A DNA stretch of 64,000 nucleotides from Arthrobacter psychrolactophilus (GCF_003219795.1 NZ_QJVC01000001.1:434001-498000), one strand, 5' to 3'; positions 16,003 to 25,040 are shown, counted from the first letter of the stretch. Numbers and translations: made by a program. The notes: generated by a model not told the origin, from the sequence alone.

Positions 16003-17283
16003 ATGAGCGCAAAGATGTACCGATCTCAGGAGCGAATTCTCGCCGGGGTATGTGGGGGACTAGCCGAACACCTCGGCATCAAGGTGGGACTGGTGCGTGC
16101 CATCATGATCGGCACGACCTTCTTCTTCGGAGCCGGCCCCGTGTTTTACGGCTGGCTGTGGCTTCTGGTGCCCATGGCCGGTGAGCAGTCCGCCAAGGAT
16201 AAAAAGCTGCTCGACGCCGATGGGAACCCCCGGCTCAAGCTCTTCCGTCCCGGAGCGGCTGCCGCGGTGGATGCGGCAGCCGCAGATAGCCCGCAACGCT
16301 CGAGACCAACCCTGGCGTTCAGAGACGTGCTCATCGGAGGCGTCCTGCTGATTGCCGCCGTGATTGTTTTCAGCGTTCAAACGGGACTGGATCTGCAGCT
16401 CAGCACCGTGATCCCTTTGCTGGTCATTATTCTGGGCGCCTTCTTGGCCTGGATGCAGCTGGACAGCACGCGCCGGATTGGCCTGCTCAATGCCACCAAG
16501 ATGAATACGCCCATGGCATTGCTGCGCCTTGGTGGCGGCATTGCCTTGGTGATTACCGGTGTCATTGTCATTGTTGCCGGATCCGGCTCATGGCAGCTCA
16601 TGTGGGCCTCGGTCGTTGCCTCGCTGGCAGTTCTGGCCGGTGTTGCCCTCGTGCTGGCGCCGTGGGTGCTGAAGTTCTGGCGTGAGTTCCAAGACGAGCG
16701 GGCCGGACGTATTCGTGAATCGGAGCGGGCCGAAATTGCTGCACATCTGCACGACTCGGTGCTGCAAACGCTGGCGCTCATTCAAAAGAACGCCCACTCG
16801 GCAACTGATGTCACGCGTCTGGCGCGTGCCCAGGAACGCGAGCTGCGGGAGTGGATCTACCAAGACACCGAGCGCAACTCCGGGGCGCTCGTGGAACGGG
16901 TCAAGGCAGTGTGTGCCGAGGCCGAGGACCTTTATGGGCAGGTCGTGGAGGTTGTGGCCGTGGGCGACGCCGAACTGACGGAGCAGGGCAACGCCTTGGT
17001 CCAGGCCGTTCGTGAGGCCGTCATGAACGGTGTGCGGCACGGGGGCACCACGGTGTCGGTCTACCTTGAGGCTGGGCCCAAGGGTGTGGACGTGTTCGTC
17101 AAAGACCGGGGCCCGGGCTTTGATATCACAGCGGTTCCGGTCGACAGGCTGGGAGTCCGGGAGTCCGTCGTCGGACGAATGCAACGCAATGGAGGCACGG
17201 CTGAGATCATTAGTTCAGCCGAGGGAACCGAAGTTCGGCTCCACCTGCCCATCGATTCATCTGTGACCGAGGAAGCAAAATGA
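16003..17283 (+). CDS. PspC-domain sensor histidine kinase (HisKA_3)
   Basis: A 426-residue kinase. An N-terminal PspC domain (RSQERILAGVCGGLAEHLGI, about 5-60) is followed by membrane helices (about 105-145 and 165-225). The dimerisation/phosphoacceptor region is EIAAHLHDSVLQTLALIQ with His250, and the HATPase part ends in DRGPGFDI and TEVRLHLP. This is the NarL/LiaS-type kinase family. Its stop overlaps the regulator start (ATGA at 17280), so the two are translationally coupled. The ATG at 16003 is preferred over a TTG at 15991. The stimulus is probably envelope stress, inferred from the PspC domain. Confidence 0.88.
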   Translation: MSAKMYRSQERILAGVCGGLAEHLGIKVGLVRAIMIGTTFFFGAGPVFYGWLWLLVPMAGEQSAKDKKLLDADGNPRLKLFRPGAAAAVDAAAADSPQRSRPTLAFRDVLIGGVLLIAAVIVFSVQTGLDLQLSTVIPLLVIILGAFLAWMQLDSTRRIGLLNATKMNTPMALLRLGGGIALVITGVIVIVAGSGSWQLMWASVVASLAVLAGVALVLAPWVLKFWREFQDERAGRIRESERAEIAAHLHDSVLQTLALIQKNAHSATDVTRLARAQERELREWIYQDTERNSGALVERVKAVCAEAEDLYGQVVEVVAVGDAELTEQGNALVQAVREAVMNGVRHGGTTVSVYLEAGPKGVDVFVKDRGPGFDITAVPVDRLGVRESVVGRMQRNGGTAEIISSAEGTEVRLHLPIDSSVTEEAK

Positions 17284-17936
17284 GCGTGCCGCCAAAAACT
17301 ATCCGGGTCGTCATCGTCGACGATCACGCCATCTTCCGCTCCGGGCTCAAGGCGGATCTGGCACCAGACATCATGGTGTTGGCCGAGGCTGCCACGGTGG
17401 AGGAAGCCATTACGGCGGTCACGGCACAGCAACCGGATGTGGTCCTGCTGGATGTGCACCTGCCGGGCGGTCGCGGCCAGGGCGGGCGTGAGGTCATTGC
17501 CGGCTGTGGGTCGATGCTGGGGACCACGAAGTTCCTGGCGCTGAGTGTTTCGGACTCGGCCGAGGACGTGGTGTCTGTCATCAGGGCTGGCGCCCGTGGA
17601 TACGTCACGAAATCTATTTCAGGGGCCGAAATCTCCGACGCCGTACGCCGTGTGGCAGGAGGAGATGCCGTTTTCTCGCCCCGCTTGGCAGGGTTCGTGC
17701 TGGATGCCTTCGGCACGGCCGAGGTGGCCGTCGAGGACGAGCTCGACAAGCTCTCGGCCCGCGAGCTGGAGGTCATGCGGTTGATCGCACGCGGCTACTC
17801 CTACAAGGAAGTCGCGAAGGCGCTCTTTATCTCCATCAAGACCGTGGAGACCCATGTTTCGGCCGTGCTGCGTAAATTGCAGCTCTCCTCGCGCCACGAG
17901 CTGACCCGGTGGGCGGCGGATCGGCGCCTGCTGTAG
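17280..17936 (+). CDS. NarL/LuxR-type response regulator
   Basis: A 218-residue response regulator. The receiver has Asp14/Asp15 (VIVDDH), phosphoacceptor Asp58 (VVLLDVHLPGG) and Lys in GYVTKSISG. The C-terminal LuxR helix-turn-helix runs from LSARELEVMRLIARGYSYKE to KTVETHVSAVLRKL. It is the partner of the overlapping PspC-kinase. A likely target is the divergent PspC/LiaF-like operon, with the shared 115-bp gap (15888-16002) as control region; this is inferred. A strong bidirectional hairpin follows. Confidence 0.9.
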   Translation: MSVPPKTIRVVIVDDHAIFRSGLKADLAPDIMVLAEAATVEEAITAVTAQQPDVVLLDVHLPGGRGQGGREVIAGCGSMLGTTKFLALSVSDSAEDVVSVIRAGARGYVTKSISGAEISDAVRRVAGGDAVFSPRLAGFVLDAFGTAEVAVEDELDKLSARELEVMRLIARGYSYKEVAKALFISIKTVETHVSAVLRKLQLSSRHELTRWAADRRLL

Positions 17937-18011
17937 GTGCAAAAAGGGGCGAATTCCGCCCAGCAGGCCCGAAATGCCGCCGCTGGACCCCATTTCGCGG
18001 CCCGGTACGAA

Positions 18012-18077
18012 AAATGCCATAGTTGGGCATTCTCGCTATAGGCCGAGCTATAGCGAGAATGCCCAACTATGGCATTT
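18012..18077. terminator. 30-bp perfect hairpin between convergent genes
   Basis: Bases 18012-18041 pair without mismatch with 18048-18077 around a 6-nt loop. An A run precedes and a T run follows the stem, so it can end transcription in both directions: the regulator gene (stop 17936) and the aminotransferase gene (stop 18104). Confidence 0.85.
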
Positions 18078-18103
18078 CTGCGTCGTGGTACTGAAACGCG
18101 CTG

Positions 18104-19339
18104 CTACGCCTTCGCGGTGCCCAGGAATTCCTGCAGGCGGGCCACGCCGACGGCCAGGTCATCATCGCCGAGCGCGTAGGACAGGCGCAGGTAGCCGCTG
18201 GGGCCAAAGGCTTCGCCCGGAACAACAGCAACCTCCGCCTTTTCCAGGATTAGGGTGGCAAGCTCCGCCGAGGTGGCGGGACGGATGCCAGCGATCTCCC
18301 GTCCCAGCAGGCCGCGGACATCGGCGTATGCATAGAAAGCGCCGTGCGGGGTAGGGCATTCCACGCCGTCGATCGAGTTCAGTGCGGCGACCATGGCCTT
18401 GCGACGACGGTCGAAGGCCACCTTCATCTCATCCACCGCGGTCAAGGGTCCTGCGACGGCGGCGAGAGCAGCGATCTGCGAGACATTCGACACATTGGAT
18501 GTTGCGTGAGATTGCAGGTTTGTTGCGGCCTTTGTGACATCCAAGGGGGCAATCATCCATCCCACGCGCCATCCGGTCATGGCGTAGGTCTTAGCCACAC
18601 CGTTCAAGATGACGACCTTATCGCCGAGTTCCGGGGCGGCCGTGGCGATCGAGGTGAAGGGCACTCCGTCGTAGGTCAGGTGTTCGTAGATCTCATCCGT
18701 GATGACCCAGAGGCCCTTGGATGCGGCCCACAAACCAATCTCGCGTGTCTGCTCGGCGGAGTAGACGGCACCCGTGGGGTTTGACGGTGAAACAAACAAC
18801 AGCACCTTGGTGCGCGGCGTCACGGCGGCTTCGAGCTGCTCAATCGTGACCATGTAGCCCTGCTCGGGACCGGCAAAGACCTCAACAGGAACGCCGCCGG
18901 CCAAGCGGATGGCCTCCGGGTAGGTGGTCCAGTAGGGGGCCGGGACAATAACTTCATCTCCCGGATCCAGGAGGGTTGCGAAAGATTCGTACACGGCCTG
19001 CTTGCCACCGTTAGTCACCAGAACCTGGGAAGGGTCGACGGCGTAACCGGAGTCCCGCAGGGTCTTGGCGGCAATTGCGCTGCGCAGCTCGGGCAACCCA
19101 GCCGCGGGGGAGTAGCGGTGGAACTTGGGCTGGCGGGCCGCGGTAATGGCCGCCTCGACAATGTAGTCGGGGGTGGGGAAGTCCGGTTCGCCGGCACCGA
19201 AACCAATGACCGGGCGTCCGGCAGCCTTTAAGGCTTTAGCTTTAGCATCAACGGCAAGGGTTGCGGACTCTGCAATAGCGGAGATCCGTGCGGAAACGCG
19301 GCGCCCGGAGGCTTGGTCAACTGTCAAGTCGGCAGACAT
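18104..19339 (-). CDS. Class I/II pyridoxal-phosphate aminotransferase, aspartate type
   Basis: A 411-residue fold-type I aminotransferase of the Ib aspartate group. Visible landmarks: [11 protein letters not shown] near 47-57, NGGKQAVY at 110-117, SPSNPTGAV with the PLP-contacting Asn, [11 protein letters not shown], the PLP lysine Lys250 in [16 protein letters not shown], and the substrate-carboxylate Arg near YLRLSYA. It probably exchanges amino groups between aspartate (and perhaps other amino acids) and 2-oxoglutarate. ATG at 19339. It stands alone, upstream of and divergent from tRNA-Trp. The exact substrate range cannot be read from sequence. Confidence 0.88.
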   Translation of the reverse strand: MSADLTVDQASGRRVSARISAIAESATLAVDAKAKALKAAGRPVIGFGAGEPDFPTPDYIVEAAITAARQPKFHRYSPAAGLPELRSAIAAKTLRDSGYAVDPSQVLVTNGGKQAVYESFATLLDPGDEVIVPAPYWTTYPEAIRLAGGVPVEVFAGPEQGYMVTIEQLEAAVTPRTKVLLFVSPSNPTGAVYSAEQTREIGLWAASKGLWVITDEIYEHLTYDGVPFTSIATAAPELGDKVVILNGVAKTYAMTGWRVGWMIAPLDVTKAATNLQSHATSNVSNVSQIAALAAVAGPLTAVDEMKVAFDRRRKAMVAALNSIDGVECPTPHGAFYAYADVRGLLGREIAGIRPATSAELATLILEKAEVAVVPGEAFGPSGYLRLSYALGDDDLAVGVARLQEFLGTAKA

Positions 19340-19415
19340 CAGGAATCTTTCTTTGGTGGGAGGCCCAAACTACTTTCATCGTCATCATCTACTTTAGGCG
19401 CATCCGGTGCTCGGT

Positions 19416-19444
19416 TCGACTAACGGGCCCTTGGGGCGTAGAAT
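19416..19444 (+). promoter_or_regulatory. Possible promoter for tRNA-Trp/secE-nusG
   Basis: TCGACT (19416-19421) and TAGAAT (19439-19444) are spaced by 17 bp, matching 4/6 and 5/6 bases of the housekeeping consensus. They lie about 143 bp before the tRNA on the same strand. Motif match only. Confidence 0.35.
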
Positions 19445-19587
19445 GGTTTACCGGTGTTCAAACACCATGATGGTTCACGCCTTCGAGCCGGTTTGGAATC
19501 ACGGCCTCGAGACTGTAAGTTATTCATGGTTACAAACACATGAGCGAATCTTCCCAAGGGATGCTTGCTCCATGTGAATGAACACGA

Positions 19588-19660
19588 AGGGTAGTGGCGC
19601 AATTGGTAGCGCAGCGGTCTCCAAAACCGCAGGTTGCAGGTTCGAGTCCTGTCTGCCCTG
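19588..19660 (+). tRNA. tRNA-Trp (anticodon CCA)
   Basis: A 73-nt cloverleaf: acceptor AGGGTAG pairs with CTGCCCT (one G-U pair), discriminator G at 19660. The anticodon loop TCTCCAAAA reads CCA, so it decodes UGG. The T arm has GGTTCGAGTCC. The 3' CCA is not encoded. It lies upstream of secE, a common actinobacterial arrangement. Confidence 0.95.
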
Positions 19661-19790
19661 CGCATAAGCACAGCAATTTGCACGGTGATTTGTGCAGTCA
19701 ATACAGCTTGCTTAAGCGAATAGTTTGCACATCGCACGGTCTGAATCCACAGATCTGCGCGGATTCCAACTAATGATGAGTGAGGCACTG

Positions 19791-20066
19791 GTGACTGAAA
19801 CTGCTGCAAGCAGCTCCAAGGGACCGGCCAAGAAGGCGACTAAGCCCGGCAAGCCCGGTATTTTTAGCCGGATAGCACTCTTCCTTCGTCAAGTGATTGG
19901 CGAACTGAAGAAGGTTGTCACCCCCACTCGCAAAGAACTGGTCAACTACACCGCCGTTGTGCTGGTATTCGTCGTCATCATGATGGGCATTGTGACTGTC
20001 CTGGATCTGGGCTTCGGTAACGCCGTCCTCTGGATCTTCGGTGGGAACATCAACATCGAGCAGTAA
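19791..20066 (+). CDS. secE: Preprotein translocase subunit SecE
   Basis: About 91 residues with one C-terminal membrane helix (VNYTAVVLVFVVIMMGIVTVL), preceded by the conserved SecE amphipathic segment FLRQVIGELKKVVTPTRKEL. SecE clamps SecY in the membrane. The N-terminus is a Lys/Ala-rich extension common in Actinobacteria. The GTG at 19791 has GAGG six bases upstream and is chosen; ATGs at 19773 and 19776 are in frame but lack a ribosome site. It lies between tRNA-Trp and nusG as in most bacteria. Confidence 0.9.
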   Translation: MTETAASSSKGPAKKATKPGKPGIFSRIALFLRQVIGELKKVVTPTRKELVNYTAVVLVFVVIMMGIVTVLDLGFGNAVLWIFGGNINIEQ

Positions 20067-20153
20067 AACGCTCAACTTGGCCGACCTCGCCGAATTTTTC
20101 GGCATGGGGTCGGTTTGAGCCATTTAAGAACGTACAAGGAAAGCAGGAAATTC

Positions 20154-20933
20154 GTGTCTGAGCTGGAGCCCGAGGCTACATACAGTGAGCAGGACCAGGA
20201 CACTGTGGTTGCTGACGCTGCCGTCAATGCCGACCTTGTTGCATCCGATGACAACGTCGACAGCGAAGAGGCCGTAGTAGCCGCCGATGTCGAAGAAGCT
20301 GACGCTGTCGAGGAAACTGTCGCGACCGAAGCTGAGTTGGCCGAAGAGTTCAAGGCTAAGCTGCGCCGCCAGGAGGGTGACTGGTACGTCATTCACTCCT
20401 ACGCCGGTTACGAAAACCGCGTCAAGGTCAACCTTGAGTCACGCAGCCAGACGCTGAACATGGAAGATTACATCTTCGAAATTCAGGTCCCCATGGAAGA
20501 AGTCGTGGAGATCAAGAATGCAACGCGCAAGGTTGTTAGCCGCGTTCGTATTCCCGGCTACGTTCTTGTTCGCATGGACCTGACGGACGCTTCCTGGGGC
20601 GTTGTGCGCCACACTCCCGGCGTTACCGGCTTCGTGGGCAACGCCCACAACCCGGTCCCGTTGCGTTTGGAAGAAGTCTTCTCCATGCTCGCCCCGGTCT
20701 TCGAGGTCGCCAAGGCTGAAGAAACCGGCGTTCCGCTGCGTCACGATCCCCTCGACGCCGAGATCGACTTCGAGGTCGGCGAAGCCGTCATCGTCAAGGA
20801 CGGTCCATTCGAGGGTCTGTCCGCATCGATCTCCGAGATCAAGGCAGAATCCGCTCACTTGGTGGTTTTGGTTTCCATCTTCGAGCGCGAAACTCCCGTC
20901 ACCCTCGCATTCAACCAGGTCTCCAAGATCTAG
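20154..20933 (+). CDS. nusG: Transcription antitermination/elongation factor NusG
   Basis: About 259 residues. The NGN domain starts near residue 75 ([21 protein letters not shown]) and includes [11 protein letters not shown] and TPGVTGFVG. The KOW domain is at the end ([15 protein letters not shown] to [13 protein letters not shown]). The first ~70 residues are very acidic (many Asp/Glu/Val/Ala), an extension seen in high-GC Gram-positives. NusG binds RNA polymerase beside the clamp and links it to Rho and to ribosomal protein S10. GTG start at 20154 follows AAGGAAAGCAGGAAA. A TTG at 20115 is in frame but poorer. Confidence 0.92.
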   Translation: MSELEPEATYSEQDQDTVVADAAVNADLVASDDNVDSEEAVVAADVEEADAVEETVATEAELAEEFKAKLRRQEGDWYVIHSYAGYENRVKVNLESRSQTLNMEDYIFEIQVPMEEVVEIKNATRKVVSRVRIPGYVLVRMDLTDASWGVVRHTPGVTGFVGNAHNPVPLRLEEVFSMLAPVFEVAKAEETGVPLRHDPLDAEIDFEVGEAVIVKDGPFEGLSASISEIKAESAHLVVLVSIFERETPVTLAFNQVSKI

Positions 20934-20948
20934 TTGCCCCTAATTTTC

Positions 20949-20981
20949 GTTTCACGAGAGTGTGCTTCACTCCTGTGAAAC
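20949..20981 (+). other. Hairpin in the nusG-rplK gap
   Basis: GTTTCAC (20949-20955) pairs with GTGAAAC (20975-20981), with an inner AGTG/CACT stem. It lies about 80 bp before rplK, where leader structures bound by L1 occur in other bacteria; here that role is only a guess. Confidence 0.4.
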
Positions 20982-21061
20982 GTTCGGTCGGACGCCATTC
21001 GACCACCCACCTTGGACGCGCTCCGTCGTCTTAGGAAAGATATTGAGAGAAGGACCCTACA

Positions 21062-21493
21062 TTGGCTCCCAAGAAAAAGGTCACCGGCCTTATCAAGCTG
21101 CAGATCCAGGCAGGCGCCGCTAACCCGGCACCGCCCATCGGTCCGGCACTTGGTCAGCACGGCGTCAACATCATGGAATTCTGCAAGGCGTACAACGCTG
21201 CAACGGAATCCCAGCGCGGAAACGTTATCCCGGTTGAAATCACGGTTTACGAAGACCGTTCATTCACCTTCATCACCAAGACCCCTCCGGCTGCCGAGCT
21301 CATCAAGAAGGCTGCCGGCATCGCCAAGGGTTCAGGTACCCCGCACACCGTCAAGGTCGCCCAGCTGACCAAGGCTCAGGTTACCGAGATTGCAACCCAG
21401 AAGATGGTTGACCTCAACGCCACGAGCATCGAAGGCGCAGAGAAGATCATCGCCGGCACCGCCCGTTCCATGGGTGTCACCGTCGAAGCCTAA
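21062..21493 (+). CDS. rplK: 50S ribosomal protein L11
   Basis: A 143-residue L11. The Pro-rich switch [20 protein letters not shown] near residues 20-40 binds thiostrepton-class drugs in this family; the C-terminal RNA-binding domain contains [10 protein letters not shown] and the final [12 protein letters not shown]11 forms the base of the L7/L12 stalk at the GTPase centre. It starts with TTG at 21062 after GAGAGAAGGA. It is paired with rplA as in the usual L11-L1 operon. Length is normal. Confidence 0.96.
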   Translation: MAPKKKVTGLIKLQIQAGAANPAPPIGPALGQHGVNIMEFCKAYNAATESQRGNVIPVEITVYEDRSFTFITKTPPAAELIKKAAGIAKGSGTPHTVKVAQLTKAQVTEIATQKMVDLNATSIEGAEKIIAGTARSMGVTVEA

Positions 21494-21642
21494 GTCTTTT
21501 TAGACTTTCGCTTTACGCCCATTTGGGCACTTACAAACATAAAGAACGACGTCGGACAACTCACCTTGGGTGGGTTGCGGCGTACGTAGTGGCAGGGCCC
21601 GCGCGGTCCTAACGACCACAACTGCACAAGGAGAAACGCAGC

Positions 21643-22350
21643 ATGGCAAAGCGCAGTAAAGCATATGAGGCAGCTCAGGCCAAGATCGATGCGGAGAACG
21701 TATACGCACCCTTCGAAGCTATCAAGCTCGCCAAGGACACCAACCCGTCCAAGTTCGACGCTACCGTTGAGGTTGCCTTCCGCTTGGGTGTAGACCCTCG
21801 CAAGGCTGACCAGATGATCCGCGGAACGGTTAACCTGCCTCACGGTACCGGTAAGACCGCTCGCGTCCTCGTTTTCGCAACGGGTGAGCGTGCCGAGGCT
21901 GCTATCGCAGCCGGCGCCGACTTCGTTGGCACCGACGACCTGATCGAAAAGATCCAGGGCGGCTGGACCGACTTCGACGCAGCCGTAGCTACCCCTGACC
22001 TCATGGGTAAGGTTGGCCGCTTGGGTAAGGTTCTTGGTCCTCGTAACCTCATGCCTAACCCGAAGACCGGTACCGTCACCAACGACGTTGCCAAGGCTGT
22101 TAATGACATCAAGGGTGGAAAGGTTGACTTCCGCGTCGACAAGCACGCCAACCTTCACTTCATCATCGGCAAGGTTTCCTTCGACGCCGTCAAGCTCGCT
22201 GAGAACTACGCAGCTGTCCTGGAAGAAGTACTTCGCCTGAAGCCGTCTTCCTCCAAGGGCCGTTACCTGCAGAAGGCCACCGTCTCCACGACGTTCGGCC
22301 CGGGTATCGCAGTAGACTCCGCAGCAACCAAGGTTGTTATCGAGGCATAG
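21643..22350 (+). CDS. rplA: 50S ribosomal protein L1
   Basis: A 235-residue L1, the mobile stalk protein that helps release E-site tRNA and in many bacteria represses its own L11-L1 mRNA. Conserved blocks [20 protein letters not shown] and [19 protein letters not shown] are intact. ATG at 21643 with AAGGAGAAA upstream. Ends the operon; a strong terminator follows 18 bp later. Confidence 0.97.
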   Translation: MAKRSKAYEAAQAKIDAENVYAPFEAIKLAKDTNPSKFDATVEVAFRLGVDPRKADQMIRGTVNLPHGTGKTARVLVFATGERAEAAIAAGADFVGTDDLIEKIQGGWTDFDAAVATPDLMGKVGRLGKVLGPRNLMPNPKTGTVTNDVAKAVNDIKGGKVDFRVDKHANLHFIIGKVSFDAVKLAENYAAVLEEVLRLKPSSSKGRYLQKATVSTTFGPGIAVDSAATKVVIEA

Positions 22351-22367
22351 TCCTTTAGGACTAATTC

Positions 22368-22411
22368 GGGAGGGTCGTTGCAGCAAACGCTGCAGCGGCC
22401 CTCCCTTTTTT
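22368..22411 (+). terminator. Intrinsic terminator after rplA
   Basis: A 17-bp stem with two G-U pairs (22368-22384 with 22389-22405), a 4-nt AAAC loop and six T's directly after. A textbook rho-independent terminator. Confidence 0.92.
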
Positions 22412-22475
22412 GTAAGCTGAGCAGTAACACCCCCACCTATATAGGCTCGGGCCGCATTTTTCAAGGAGTTACGCC

Positions 22476-23039
22476 ATGAACATCAGTATTCGCCAGGCAC
22501 AGGCCAGTGACGCCTCGGCGTTGGCTGACTTGGCGGCTCTGACGTTCCCGTTGGCGTGCCCGCCCGCGAGTCCTGCCGCCGAGGTGTCGGCGTTTGTTGA
22601 GCAGAATCTCGGGACCGGATCATTCGCTAAGTACCTCGCCGATCCGCAGCGGGTGCTCTTTGTCGCCGAAGAAACGGGTGGGGAGGAGGCTGGCCGGCTG
22701 CTGGCCTACACGATGCTCGTTGATGCGCCGCCATTAGACAGCGATGTTGCCGCGGTCGTTACGGATCCGGCTGCCGTAGAGCTGAGCAAATGCTATGCGC
22801 ATCCCGATAGCCACGGCAGCGGTGTCGCGGCCCGCATCGTGGGAACGAGTTTGGACTGGGTGGCCGAGCGCGGCCCCCGCGACACCTGGCTTGGTGTCAA
22901 TAGTGAAAATGTGCGGGCACAGACGTTTTATGCCAAGCAGGGCTTTAGCGTCGCAGGAACGAGAAGTTTTCAATTGGGAACGCGGATTGAGCATGACTAC
23001 GTCATGGTGCGGACTCCCGGAAAGTCAATTACGGGGTAA
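22476..23039 (+). CDS. GNAT-family N-acetyltransferase
   Basis: A 187-residue single-domain GNAT enzyme. LSKCYAHPDSHGSGVAARIV supplies the acetyl-CoA-binding loop (H-G-S-G-V-A), followed by WLGVNSENVRAQTFYAKQGF, the usual asparagine and aromatic residues of the final strands. Substrate unknown. ATG at 22476 with AAGGAG upstream. The stop overlaps the ATG of the next gene (TAATG at 23037), so the two acetyltransferases are probably coupled. Confidence 0.83.
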   Translation: MNISIRQAQASDASALADLAALTFPLACPPASPAAEVSAFVEQNLGTGSFAKYLADPQRVLFVAEETGGEEAGRLLAYTMLVDAPPLDSDVAAVVTDPAAVELSKCYAHPDSHGSGVAARIVGTSLDWVAERGPRDTWLGVNSENVRAQTFYAKQGFSVAGTRSFQLGTRIEHDYVMVRTPGKSITG

Positions 23040-24130
23040 TGAGAGTCATGACTGAAGGTATCATCGAACAATTGCGGATCCCGGAGTCCCTCGAGGGCGA
23101 CGAGGCCAAGGATTTCCTGGCCGCCGTAGAGGTGTCCCGGCAGGTGCGCGTTCATACGTGGGGCAATGACAAACTCGCGTACACGGCGGAGGAACTCTTT
23201 GCCCAATGCCACGACCCCTATGAATGGAATGTTGTTCTCGTGGCTCGCAGCGGCGACACCATTGTCGGCCGCGCTGGCATTGTAATGCCCCTGGATGACA
23301 ACACCGAGCTGGCCCATGTGACCCTCGATGTGCTGCCGTCCGCCTCAGGGATGGGATTGGGACGCAAGCTACTGGAAGCCGCCGAGGTCTTCGTCAGGGG
23401 CGAAAACCGCAAGATTGTCATGGTTGAAACCAACCACCCGGCGGCCACGCTCGCGGACCCCTCGAGCGAACTCATCCTCGCCTCCCAGGGCACGGGAAGC
23501 CTGCCGCTGAGTAGCAGGGAGGCCCGCTTCGCCTACAGTGCCAGCTACGATCTGGAACGCGTCGAACGATTCAGCGCCTGTGCACTCCCGCTGGCCCCGG
23601 AGCTTGTCACGGAACTCAACGACCATGCCGCGGCGACGCATAGTTCCTCCTACGTTGTGCACCAATGGATGGACAGCTGCCCCGAGAAGTGGGAAAAGGA
23701 CTTTGTTCGGCTCGAGCAAGATCTCGTGTCCGGCGAAGACACGGAGGATTACGAGCCGTGGGATGTGGCCCAGCTGCGTGAAACTGAAGAACTCTCGGCA
23801 CTGACGGGGCGCCGAACCCTCGTGAGCGCGGCTGAATGCCTGGAAAGTGGGAAGTTAGTAGGATTCACCTCCATCTCGGTTCTGGGCAGCCGCGACGATG
23901 TCGCGTTCCAGGATGACACCGTGGTGGAACAAGCGCACAAGGGAAGAGATGTGGGGCTGCTGATCAAGGTGGCCAACATGGGCCAATTGATGCGGGTGTT
24001 CCCGGAAGTCGAATCGATCTTTACGTGGAATGCGCCGGAAAATTCCTACATGCTCTCCGTCAATGCCCAGTTGGGTTACGTCAACGCGGGAATGACAGGA
24101 CAGTGGCGTAAGGACTTCAACGCGCTGTAG
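23039..24130 (+). CDS. Double-GNAT-domain acetyltransferase
   Basis: A 363-residue protein with two GNAT-like halves. The first (about 10-165) has the binding-loop sequence LDVLPSASGMGLGRKLLEAA; the second (about 190-360) is weaker, with EQAHKGRDVGLLIKVANMGQ and TWNAPENSYMLSVNAQLGYV. This two-lobed shape recalls MshD and Eis-like enzymes, in which one half may be inactive. The substrate is unknown. ATG at 23039 overlaps the previous stop; another ATG at 23048 is possible. Confidence 0.75.
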   Translation: MRVMTEGIIEQLRIPESLEGDEAKDFLAAVEVSRQVRVHTWGNDKLAYTAEELFAQCHDPYEWNVVLVARSGDTIVGRAGIVMPLDDNTELAHVTLDVLPSASGMGLGRKLLEAAEVFVRGENRKIVMVETNHPAATLADPSSELILASQGTGSLPLSSREARFAYSASYDLERVERFSACALPLAPELVTELNDHAAATHSSSYVVHQWMDSCPEKWEKDFVRLEQDLVSGEDTEDYEPWDVAQLRETEELSALTGRRTLVSAAECLESGKLVGFTSISVLGSRDDVAFQDDTVVEQAHKGRDVGLLIKVANMGQLMRVFPEVESIFTWNAPENSYMLSVNAQLGYVNAGMTGQWRKDFNAL

Positions 24131-24151
24131 TACGGATTACAGCTTGTCGAT

Positions 24152-24181
24152 TTGGAATCCATAGCCGCTCTCCTGTAGTCT
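24152..24181 (+). promoter_or_regulatory. Possible rplJL promoter
   Basis: TTGGAA (24152-24157) and TAGTCT (24176-24181) with an 18-bp spacer, at the 5' end of the long leader before rplJ. Motif match only. Confidence 0.4.
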
Positions 24182-24185
24182 TAAA

Positions 24186-24398
24186 GAACCAAAGACCGTC
24201 GGTCGATGTCTACCTCCCCCAACGAAGCAAATGCAGCATGCGTTTTCTTGCATTGGAACCGGGCCGGTTTTCATCCGAAAAGTCCTTATAGGGACGACCA
24301 GCGCAGGTGCACAAAGCTTATGAGCAGTGTTGAACCGGGAGTAATCCCATGGATCCGCTGTGAAAAACGCCCCGTACATCTGTGCGGGGCGTTTTTAT
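24186..24398 (+). ncRNA. Ribosomal protein L10 leader with attenuator
   Basis: The 340-bp gap before rplJ holds no gene. Just after a likely promoter lies AAAGACCGTCGGTCGATG, like the start of known rplJ leaders, followed by a region able to fold into several helices (for example GCAATGC-like repeats near 24232-24260). L10 or the L10-L12 complex binds such leaders to repress rplJL. The stretch ends in a terminator hairpin at 24363-24396. Identity rests on position and local motifs. Confidence 0.6.
24363..24398 (+). terminator. Terminator/attenuator in the rplJ leader
   Basis: A near-perfect stem: AAAAACGCCCCG (24363-24374) pairs with CGGGGCGTTTTT (24385-24396), with extra inner pairs. A T-rich tract follows. 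It ends 73 bp before rplJ and must be read through for rplJL expression from an upstream promoter. Confidence 0.85.
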
Positions 24399-24470
24399 TT
24401 GTCTGAAACCAGCTTGCTGGGGCAAGGCAAGGACCAGGAAAGATCGGCAACTATTCCCGGAAGGAGTGTT

Positions 24471-25040
24471 ATGGCAACGCCAACAAAGGTGGCTGCAGTT
24501 GCAGAAATCAAGCAAGATTTCACTGAATCAACTGCCGCAGTCCTAACCGAATACCGTGGGCTCACCGTAGCTCAGCTCAAGGAGCTGCGCGTTTCTCTCG
24601 GCCAGGACACCAAGTTCTCGGTTGTAAAGAACACTCTGACTGCCATTGCGGCCAAGGAAGCTGGTGTTGACGCTTTCGAAGGTCAGCTGTCCGGTCCTAC
24701 CGCTATTGCTTTCATCAAGGGTGACGCTGTTGCAGCAGCAAAGAGCCTGACGGATTTTGCAAAGGCCAACAAGCAGCTGGTCATCAAGACCGGTATCTTC
24801 GAAGGCAAGGCTCTCGATGCTAGCGGAGTTGCCGCACTGGCTGCTCTCGAGTCTCGTGAACTGCAGCTGGCACGCATTGCTGCCGTCCTCAAGGCTCCGA
24901 TGGCCGCCGCTGCGCGTACCCTCGAAGCCCTGCGTTTGAAGCTGGCCGAAGGTGCACCCGTTGAGGAAGCACCCGCCGCTGAAGAAGCTCCGGTAGCTGA
25001 AGAAGCTCCCGTTGCAGAAGCTGAGACCACCGAGGCCTAG
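24471..25040 (+). CDS. rplJ: 50S ribosomal protein L10
   Basis: A 189-residue L10, which anchors L7/L12 dimers to the ribosomal stalk. The N-terminal domain has FTESTAAVLTEYRGLTVAQL and KFSVVKNTLT; the C-terminal helix that binds L12 is followed by a repetitive Glu/Ala/Pro tail (EEAPVAEEAPVAE). ATG at 24471 has GGAAGGAG upstream; in-frame codons further up lie inside the leader terminator. Co-transcribed with rplL. Confidence 0.95.
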   Translation: MATPTKVAAVAEIKQDFTESTAAVLTEYRGLTVAQLKELRVSLGQDTKFSVVKNTLTAIAAKEAGVDAFEGQLSGPTAIAFIKGDAVAAAKSLTDFAKANKQLVIKTGIFEGKALDASGVAALAALESRELQLARIAAVLKAPMAAAARTLEALRLKLAEGAPVEEAPAAEEAPVAEEAPVAEAETTEA

